Part shown: one piece after another, positions 1 to 4,479 of the stretch
Numbering within the stretch: position 1 is the stretch's first letter
How the letters are laid out: each line of letters opens with the position of its first letter
From: Desulfobacterales bacterium
Lineage (GTDB): Bacteria > Desulfobacterota > Desulfobacteria > Desulfobacterales > Desulfobacteraceae
Reading direction: 5' to 3'
Assembly (NCBI GenBank): GCA_022361315.1
Contig: JAKSBB010001220.1
Location: 1 to 5,530 of the forward strand
Length of the DNA: 5,530 nt
The notes under the pieces: generated by a model
What the model was told of the DNA's origin: nothing
The model's input: only the letters and a program-made list of their open reading frames with translations
Databases searched by the model: none
Translations under genes and position numbers: made by a program

Positions 1-107
1 AACTTTGTGACATAGAGCAGGCACTGGTGAAGGGCGCGTTCGATTTCAAGGCTTGAACAAAGGGTCAGGGTGGCTTCCCTGAAAAAATCATTTTCATTGG
101 GAATCAT
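1..107 (-). CDS. N-terminal fragment of a probable sigma-54-dependent (GAF/AAA+/Fis-type) transcriptional regulator, truncated by window edge
   Basis: An open frame starts at the ATG at 107-105 and runs off the left edge, giving 35 residues beginning MIPNENDFFREATLTLCSSL and continuing EIERALHQCLLYVTK. I recognise the pattern N-E-x-[DE]-F-F-R-x-A-T-L-x-[IL]-C-x-S-L-[DE]-I-E-x-A-L-x-x-C-L-x-Y as the usual opening of GAF-domain, sigma-54-interacting Fis-family regulators common in sulfate-reducing Desulfobacterota. In that family a GAF sensor is followed by an AAA+ sigma-54 activator domain and a helix-turn-helix, none of which is visible here. The start is supported by GGAG at 117-114, six bases upstream, and by an in-frame TAA further upstream with no other ATG between. 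The gene is divergent from the beta-oxidation operon, whose promoter looks sigma-54 dependent, so it is probably the operon's activator (inference). The alternative is another GAF-containing signalling protein such as a histidine kinase. Confidence 0.66.
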   Translation of the reverse strand, partial: MIPNENDFFREATLTLCSSLEIERALHQCLLYVTK

Positions 108-112
108 TGGGA
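94..112. repeat. Short tandem direct repeat (TCATTGGGA twice, 10-base period) over the regulator start codon
   Basis: TCATTGGGA occurs at 94-102 and again at 104-112, exactly one helical turn apart. The repeat overlaps the first codons of the minus-strand regulator (ATG ATT CCC AAT GA). It may be a chance result of coding sequence, or a small operator used for autoregulation. Only the repeat itself is certain. Confidence 0.4.
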
Positions 113-113
113 T

Positions 114-117
114 CTCC
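114..117 (-). promoter_or_regulatory. Ribosome binding site of the divergent regulator
   Basis: GGAG on the minus strand lies six bases before the ATG at 107-105. It is the main support for choosing that start in a gene only partly inside the window. Confidence 0.55.
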
Positions 118-139
118 AAAATATCATCGAATAAAAATT

Positions 140-155
140 CTGCACCATGGAGCAG
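140..155. promoter_or_regulatory. Candidate enhancer-binding-protein site 1 (CTGCACCATGGAGCAG dyad)
   Basis: This 16-base dyad is symmetric at 14 of 16 positions (CTGC-A-CCATGG-A-GCAG). Its centre is about 146 bases upstream of the predicted sigma-54 transcription start near 294 and about 40 bases upstream of the regulator start codon. It shares the frame CTNNNCCATGGNNCAG with a second copy exactly 50 bases downstream. Distance and pairing fit an upstream activating sequence for a bEBP; the site could also serve in autoregulation. Binding is inferred, while the symmetry is seen directly. Confidence 0.45.
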
Positions 156-189
156 TTTACTTTAAAACCGGAAAATAGAACAGAAAAAA

Positions 190-205
190 CTTTCCCATGG
201 CACAG
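190..205. promoter_or_regulatory. Candidate enhancer-binding-protein site 2 (CTTTCCCATGGCACAG dyad)
   Basis: This second CCATGG-centred element is symmetric at 12 of 16 positions and identical to site 1 at 11 of 16. Its centre lies 50 bases downstream of the centre of site 1, close to an integral number of helical turns, and about 96 bases upstream of the predicted transcription start. Paired dyads on one DNA face, upstream of a -24/-12 promoter, are typical of bEBP enhancers. It is weaker than site 1. Confidence 0.4.
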
Positions 206-267
206 AAAACCATTATTCCTCACCCATCTTTTTTCCAAAACCATTGCCTCCCAGGGCTCTTGAGAAC

Positions 268-283
268 TGGCATGGGTCTTGCT
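268..283 (+). promoter_or_regulatory. Sigma-54 (RpoN) -24/-12 promoter of the beta-oxidation operon
   Basis: TGGCATGGGTCTTGCT matches the RpoN consensus TGGCACG-N4-TTGCW at every specified position except C to T at the sixth base. The preceding base (C at 267) also fits the preferred pyrimidine. The invariant GG (269-270) and GC (281-282) have the required 12-base offset. The predicted start of transcription is near 293-294, which leaves a leader of about 30 bases before the ATG at 325, containing the ribosome binding site. The element is on the correct strand, in the divergent intergenic region, beside a gene resembling a sigma-54 activator. This makes a chance match unlikely. Confidence 0.82.
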
Positions 284-310
284 CAATAATATTTGGTAAA
301 CACGAACCTA

Positions 311-316
311 AAGGAG
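311..316 (+). promoter_or_regulatory. Ribosome binding site deciding the start of the hydroxyacyl-CoA dehydrogenase
   Basis: AAGGAG ends eight bases before the ATG at 325. The frame is open back to an ATG at 244, but that start would lie upstream of the predicted transcription start and would add 27 residues before the Rossmann fold. The site therefore fixes the start at 325. Confidence 0.8.
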
Positions 317-324
317 ATCAGAAC

Positions 325-1182
325 ATGGAGATGAAAAACGTAACCGTACTGGGGGCCGGGATCATGGGGGCAGGCATTGCCCAGTGCGCTGCCCAGGCAG
401 GCTTTGAGGTTGTCCTGCGGGACATGGAGGACCGGTTTGTCGAAAACGGGCTCACCACCATAAAATCCAACCTGGGCCGGGCCGTGTCCAAGGGAAAGAT
501 GGAAGAGGCAGAAGCCGATGCCGTCATGGACCGGATAACGGGCACCACAGACCTGACCCTGGCGGCCCGGGAGGCAGACCTTGTCATCGAGGCCATCATC
601 GAGGTCATGGACATTAAAAAAGAGGTGTTCAAGGAACTGGATGCCATCTGTAAAAAAGAAGCGGTTTTCGCCTCCAACACCTCAGGGCTCTCCATCACGG
701 AAATGGCTTCTGTCACGGGCCGCCCGGACCGGTTCATCGGCATGCATTTTTTCAATCCCGTGCCGGTCATGAAACTGGTGGAACTGATCCGGGGGTTTAC
801 CACCTCCGGCGAGACCCTGAATATTGCAAAGGACTTTGTGGACAAGATCAACAAAACCGCCATTGAGGTCAAGGAAGCGCCGGGCTTTGCCGTGAACCGC
901 ATCCTCTGCCCCATGATCAACGAGGCTGTTTTTGTCCTGGCCGAAGGCATTGCCTCCCCCGAAGACATTGACAATTCCATGACCCTGGGGGCCAACCATC
1001 CCATAGGCCCCCTGGCCCTGGCCGACATGGTGGGCCTGGACACTCTGCTCCTGGTGCTGGAGGGCTTCCATAAAGAGCTTGGCGAAGACAAGTACAGGCC
1101 CGCCCCCCTGTTAAGGAAAATGGTACGGGCCGGGTATCTTGGCAGGAAGAGCGGCAAAGGCTTTTACGATTACACTAAATAG
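325..1182 (+). CDS. hbd: 3-hydroxybutyryl-CoA (3-hydroxyacyl-CoA) dehydrogenase
   Basis: This 285-residue protein has the usual length of single-function bacterial 3-hydroxybutyryl-CoA dehydrogenases, cytoplasmic enzymes that interconvert (S)-3-hydroxyacyl-CoA and 3-oxoacyl-CoA with NAD(P). The N-terminal Rossmann fold has the dinucleotide motif GAGIMGAG at residues 10-17, and an acidic residue follows in VVLRD, which favours NAD. All four conserved active-site residues of the family are present: Ser120 in NTSGLS, His141 in GMHFFNP, Glu153 in KLVE and Asn191 in GFAVNR. The C-terminal dimerisation domain (about 190-285) contains GANHPIGPLALADMVGLD and ends GRKSGKGFYDY, as is typical. It lacks a fused crotonase domain, unlike FadB/FadJ. 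It is the first gene of a three-gene operon, about 30 bases below a sigma-54 promoter, and is separated from the acyl-CoA dehydrogenase gene by 38 bases. The chain length of the true substrate cannot be read from sequence. Confidence 0.95.
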   Translation: MEMKNVTVLGAGIMGAGIAQCAAQAGFEVVLRDMEDRFVENGLTTIKSNLGRAVSKGKMEEAEADAVMDRITGTTDLTLAAREADLVIEAIIEVMDIKKEVFKELDAICKKEAVFASNTSGLSITEMASVTGRPDRFIGMHFFNPVPVMKLVELIRGFTTSGETLNIAKDFVDKINKTAIEVKEAPGFAVNRILCPMINEAVFVLAEGIASPEDIDNSMTLGANHPIGPLALADMVGLDTLLLVLEGFHKELGEDKYRPAPLLRKMVRAGYLGRKSGKGFYDYTK

Positions 1183-1186
1183 GCCG

Positions 1187-1208
1187 GTTAAATCATAAAT
1201 GATTTAAC
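1187..1208. repeat. Perfect 10-base inverted repeat (intercistronic palindrome/hairpin)
   Basis: GTTAAATCAT (1187-1196) and ATGATTTAAC (1199-1208) are perfect complements around a central AA. In RNA this would form a nine-pair stem with a TAAA loop, ending two bases before the AGGAGG ribosome binding site of the next gene. There is no following T-run, so it is not a standard terminator. It could stabilise or process the mRNA, modulate translation of the acyl-CoA dehydrogenase, or be a protein-binding operator. The structure is seen; the role is inferred. Confidence 0.7.
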
Positions 1209-1220
1209 TGAGGAGGAAAC

Positions 1221-3032
1221 ATGGCACAGCAGATAGCAGACCGGCGGGATGTGGACTTTGTTCTCCACGAGCAGCTGAACGTGGCATCCCTGAGCAAGTA
1301 TGAACAGTTTGAGGACTTCAATAAAAAAACCATTGATATGGTGGTATCCGAGGCCCGGAACCTGGCCGTCAAGGAGCTGCTTCCCTACCTGAAGGAGGCG
1401 GACGAAGAGGGCTGTACCTTTGAAAACGGCAAGGTATCCGTACCAAAGGCCTTTCACCGGGCCTATGAGCTGTTCGCAGAGGGCGAGTGGATCGCCATGT
1501 GTGACGATCCGGACTGGGGGGGACAGGGCATGCCCGCACCCGTGGCCCTGGCAGCCAACAACTATTTTAACGGGGCCAACTATCCCTTCATGCTCCATAA
1601 CATCCTGGCCCACGGCGCAGGAAAGCTGGTGGAAGAATTCGGCACGGACAAGCAAAAGGAACTCTACCTTAAAAAAATGTACACCGGTGTCTGGGGCGGT
1701 TCCATGCTCCTTACCGAGCCTGAAGCAGGCTCTGATGTGGGTGCACTGACCACAAAGGCTGTTCCCAACGACGACGGTACCTACACCATCACCGGCAACA
1801 AGATCTTTATATCTTCCGGGGAGAACGACCTGGTGGAAAACATCATCCATCCGGTGCTGGCGAGAATTGAAGGCGCCCCTGCCGGCACTGCCGGTATTTC
1901 CCTTTTTCTTGTGCCCAAGATCTGGGTGAACGAAGACGGCAGCCTGGGGGAACCCAATGACATCGTCTGTACCGGCATCGAAGAGAAGATGGGCATCCAC
2001 GGCAGCCCCACCTGTTCCATGGCCTTGGGCGGCAAAGGCAAGTGCATCGGTACTCTGCTGGGCCAGGAGAACAAGGGAATGAGCCACATGTTCGTGATGA
2101 TGAATGAGGCCCGTCTCCACGTGGGCATGCAGGGGTTTGCCTGCGCATCTGCCTCCTACCTTAATGCGCTGAATTATGCCAAGGAGCGGGTGCAGGGGGG
2201 CAAACTCACCGCAGCCAAAGGTTCTCCCGGGGTTCCCATTATCCAGCACCCGGACGTCCGCCGTATGCTTCTGAACATGAAGGCCTATACCGAGGGCATG
2301 AGAAGCATCCTCTACTATGTGGGGCTGATGGAGGACATGGTGAAGGTATCTGAAACCGAAGCGGACCGAATGACGTACCAGGGGTTGATCGATGTTCTGA
2401 TCCCGGTGGCCAAGGGTTACATTACGGACCGGGCCTTTGAACTCTGCTCCGACGGTGTTCAGGTCTTCGGCGGCTATGGCTTCACAAAAGAGTATCCCCA
2501 GGAGCAACTGCTGCGTGACTGCAAGATCACCCAGATCTACGAAGGCACCAACGGTATCCAGGCCATGGATCTGTTGGGCCGTAAGCTTGGCCTGAACAAG
2601 GGCAAGGCCTTCACCGATATCCTGGCCGAGGTCGGCAAAACCGTGGCCGAGGCCAAAAACACCGACGGCCTTTCCGATATGGCCGCTTCCCTGGAAACTG
2701 CCCTGAATAAACTCATGGAAACCGCCAAGGCCCTCGGGGGGATTCTTGGAGAAGGCGGTGTGGAACGAGCCTTTGCCCAGGCCCATCCCTTTCTGGACGT
2801 AACCGGGGATGTACTTATGGCATGGATGCTGGTCTGGCGGGCGGTTATCGCATCTCAAAAACTGGCCGGTAAACCCAAGAAAAAGGATGTGGCCTTCTAC
2901 AACGGTATCCTGGCTTCTGCCCGGTATTTTACATCTGCCGTTCTCCCCGTTACCCTCGGTAAAATGGATACGGTGATGACTGCGGACAACGCCGTTATGG
3001 AAATCGAGGAAGAGGCATTCGCATCGAAATAA
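1221..3032 (+). CDS. Acyl-CoA dehydrogenase, ~600-residue class with C-terminal extension
   Basis: This 603-residue FAD flavoenzyme is predicted to oxidise an acyl-CoA to the trans-2-enoyl-CoA and pass electrons to electron-transfer flavoprotein. It is much longer than the classical ~380-residue enzymes. It fits the class (including DmdC-like and many FadE-annotated proteins) with a short N-terminal leader, the three canonical dehydrogenase domains up to about residue 470, and a helical C-terminal extension of about 130 residues. Visible motifs are LLTEPEAGSD (163-172, FAD/substrate region), QVFGGYGFTKEYP from 414 with RD at 432-433, and QIYEGTNGIQ, in which Glu441 sits at the catalytic-base position of medium-chain enzymes. 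The ATG at 1221 follows AGGAGG at 1211-1216. It lies between the hydroxyacyl-CoA dehydrogenase and thiolase genes, which supports a beta-oxidation role. The substrate is uncertain: class members act on short- to medium-chain, branched, aromatic-derived or methylthio acyl-CoAs. Confidence 0.94.
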   Translation: MAQQIADRRDVDFVLHEQLNVASLSKYEQFEDFNKKTIDMVVSEARNLAVKELLPYLKEADEEGCTFENGKVSVPKAFHRAYELFAEGEWIAMCDDPDWGGQGMPAPVALAANNYFNGANYPFMLHNILAHGAGKLVEEFGTDKQKELYLKKMYTGVWGGSMLLTEPEAGSDVGALTTKAVPNDDGTYTITGNKIFISSGENDLVENIIHPVLARIEGAPAGTAGISLFLVPKIWVNEDGSLGEPNDIVCTGIEEKMGIHGSPTCSMALGGKGKCIGTLLGQENKGMSHMFVMMNEARLHVGMQGFACASASYLNALNYAKERVQGGKLTAAKGSPGVPIIQHPDVRRMLLNMKAYTEGMRSILYYVGLMEDMVKVSETEADRMTYQGLIDVLIPVAKGYITDRAFELCSDGVQVFGGYGFTKEYPQEQLLRDCKITQIYEGTNGIQAMDLLGRKLGLNKGKAFTDILAEVGKTVAEAKNTDGLSDMAASLETALNKLMETAKALGGILGEGGVERAFAQAHPFLDVTGDVLMAWMLVWRAVIASQKLAGKPKKKDVAFYNGILASARYFTSAVLPVTLGKMDTVMTADNAVMEIEEEAFASK

Positions 3033-3057
3033 AACAGAGCATGTTTATACCGGAGAC

Positions 3058-3077
3058 GGTCCGGATGTATCCGGATC
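3058..3077 (+). repeat. Intercistronic inverted repeat upstream of the thiolase gene
   Basis: TCCGGAT (3060-3066) and ATCCGGA (3069-3075) form a perfect inverted repeat around GT. In RNA, six strong pairs close a TGTA loop, extended by a G-U and a G-C pair to 3058/3077. An alternative hairpin uses CCGGA at 3050-3054 with TCCGG at 3060-3064, so two structures compete. No T-run follows, and an A/T-rich stretch leads to the ribosome binding site at 3095-3100. A role in transcript stability, processing or attenuation is possible but unproven. Confidence 0.55.
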
Positions 3078-3107
3078 AAAGATTAATATAAATAAGAGGA
3101 AAACCCC

Positions 3108-4358
3108 ATGAAAGACGTTGTTATCGTATCTGCCTGCCGCACCGCCATCGGTGCTTTCGGCGGCACCCTGAAAGATCTGAACGGCGCCTATATTGCCAGT
3201 GTAACAATGAAAGAGGCCGTCAAGCGGGCGGGTATTGATCCGGCCATCATTGATGATGTCCGCTACGGCACCTGTGTGGAGCACCACGACACCCTGAACA
3301 CCACCCGTGTGGCGGCGTTGATGGCAGGCATTCCGGATACCGTTCCGGCGGCCACCGTCAACCGTGTCTGCATCTCCGGCATGGAAGCCGTATTATCCGG
3401 CGTTGCCATGATCAAGGCCGGTATGGCCGACGTCATCCTGGCCGGTGGCGTTGAGCATATGTCCGGTGTACCCTACACCGTGCCCAAGGCCCGCTGGGGC
3501 TGCCGTCTCCAGGACACCCAGTTCGTGGACGCCATGATCCATGCCCTGCACTGCGGTTCCCACATCCTGCCCTTTGACGAGACCACCCCGCTGAATACAG
3601 CCGAAGCCCCCGCTTCCTACTTTATGGGCAAACCTTATATCATGGGCCATACCGCAGAGTTCGTGGCCCAGTACCTGGGTATTGAAAGGGAAGAGATGGA
3701 TGAAGTGGCCCTGCGCTCCCACAATAACGCGGAACGCGCCAATAACGACGGCAGCTTTGCCGATGAGATCGTCCCCATTGAGGTGCCCCAGCGGAAAAAA
3801 GATCCCCTGATCTTTGACAAGGACGAGCATTTCCGCCCGTGCATGACCATGGAAAAACTCCAGTCCCTGCCTGCGGCCTTTGTTCCCAAAACCGGCAAGG
3901 TCACCGCCGGCAACTCTTCCGGCATCAACGACGGCTCCACCGGCATGATCATCATGTCCCAAGAAAAGGCCGATGAGCTGGGTCTGAAACCCCTGGCCAG
4001 AATCAAGGCCTCCGGCATGGGCGCCTGTCATCCCACCATCATGGGTATTTCACCGGTGCCTGCGGTACAGAGTCTTATGGACAACTCCGGCCTCTCCATC
4101 GCGGACTTTGATCTCGTGGAAGTGAATGAGGCCTTTGCCGCCCAGTACCTGGGCTGCGAGAAAGAGCTGGGTCTGAACCGTGAAATCACCAATATCAACG
4201 GCTCCGGCATCGGTCTTGGCCATCCCGTGGGCTCCACCGGTGCCCGGATCATGACCACCCTGCTCTATGCCATGCAGAAACGCGGGGACAGTTTAGGCCT
4301 TGCCACCCTCTGCGGCGGCGGTGGTGTTGCCATGGCCTGCGCCATTGAGATGCTTTAA
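3108..4358 (+). CDS. Acetyl-CoA acetyltransferase / thiolase (acetyl-CoA C-acyltransferase)
   Basis: This 416-residue cytoplasmic thiolase either cleaves 3-oxoacyl-CoA with CoA to acetyl-CoA plus a shortened acyl-CoA or, in reverse, condenses two acetyl-CoA. The complete catalytic set is present: nucleophile Cys88 in NRVCISGMEAV, NEAF at 340-343, His372 in GLGHPVGSTGAR, and Cys402 in LCGGGGVAMA near the C-terminus. Residues 129-133 (RWGCR) begin the loop domain seen in biosynthetic-type thiolases. Between MI (143-144) and MGHTAE (179-184) it has about 34 residues where common thiolases have about 13, which explains its length beyond the usual ~390. The start follows AGAGGA at 3095-3100 with seven bases of spacing. 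It is last in the operon, 75 bases after the acyl-CoA dehydrogenase, and is followed by a strong terminator. Operon context favours a degradative role, but a thiolase of this type alone cannot settle direction or chain length. Confidence 0.94.
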   Translation: MKDVVIVSACRTAIGAFGGTLKDLNGAYIASVTMKEAVKRAGIDPAIIDDVRYGTCVEHHDTLNTTRVAALMAGIPDTVPAATVNRVCISGMEAVLSGVAMIKAGMADVILAGGVEHMSGVPYTVPKARWGCRLQDTQFVDAMIHALHCGSHILPFDETTPLNTAEAPASYFMGKPYIMGHTAEFVAQYLGIEREEMDEVALRSHNNAERANNDGSFADEIVPIEVPQRKKDPLIFDKDEHFRPCMTMEKLQSLPAAFVPKTGKVTAGNSSGINDGSTGMIIMSQEKADELGLKPLARIKASGMGACHPTIMGISPVPAVQSLMDNSGLSIADFDLVEVNEAFAAQYLGCEKELGLNREITNINGSGIGLGHPVGSTGARIMTTLLYAMQKRGDSLGLATLCGGGGVAMACAIEML

Positions 4359-4413
4359 TAATTTGTAGTTTGCTGTGTTCAGCCCGGCTGAGTTGAAAGA
4401 GAAGGGCAAAAAG
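4359..4413. other. Short convergent intergenic stretch after the thiolase
   Basis: These 55 bases between the thiolase stop and the terminator stem show no coding potential. An additional TAA directly follows the stop codon (TAATAA), giving tandem stops. Confidence 0.5.
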
Positions 4414-4448
4414 GCCGGGAACCTCCCCTTCGGTTCCCGGCTTTTTTT
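4414..4448 (+). terminator. Rho-independent terminator, probably bidirectional
   Basis: GCCGGGAACC (4414-4423) pairs perfectly with GGTTCCCGGC (4432-4441) around an eight-base loop and is followed by seven T residues (4442-4448). It lies 55 bases after the thiolase stop and ends the plus-strand operon. On the opposite strand the same stem is followed by five T residues (complement of AAAAA at 4408-4412), so it can also terminate the convergent chemoreceptor transcript that ends at 4480. Confidence 0.9.
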
Positions 4449-4479
4449 ATTGTGCAGGCTTATTTGGGATTTCTGAAAT

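Noticed and set aside
220..260. Possible IHF bending site between the dyads and the sigma-54 promoter
   Set aside because: There is a T-tract at about 229-234 but no acceptable match to the IHF core consensus, so I do not call a site.
104..286. 60-codon minus-strand open frame in the divergent intergenic region
   Set aside because: It has no recognisable features and overlaps the promoter and dyads. The neighbouring frame starting at 107 gives a recognisable regulator N-terminus instead.
244..324. Possible 27-residue N-terminal extension of the hydroxyacyl-CoA dehydrogenase from an ATG at 244
   Set aside because: It overlaps the predicted sigma-54 promoter and lies upstream of the transcription start. 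The ATG at 325 has a proper ribosome binding site and gives the family's normal N-terminus.
318..1157. 279-codon open frame on the minus strand, antisense to the hydroxyacyl-CoA dehydrogenase
   Set aside because: Its Ser/Arg/Met-rich translation lacks motifs and is a shadow of the strongly supported plus-strand gene.
1188..2858. 556-codon open frame on the minus strand, antisense to the acyl-CoA dehydrogenase
   Set aside because: Its translation has no recognisable domain and an unnatural Gly/His/Val/Gln-rich composition, as expected for the complement of a GC-rich gene. The plus-strand gene has clear motifs over the whole length.
3393..4031. 212-codon open frame on the minus strand inside the thiolase
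   Set aside because: It is a Gly/His-rich shadow frame with no domain, and the thiolase motifs cover the same region.
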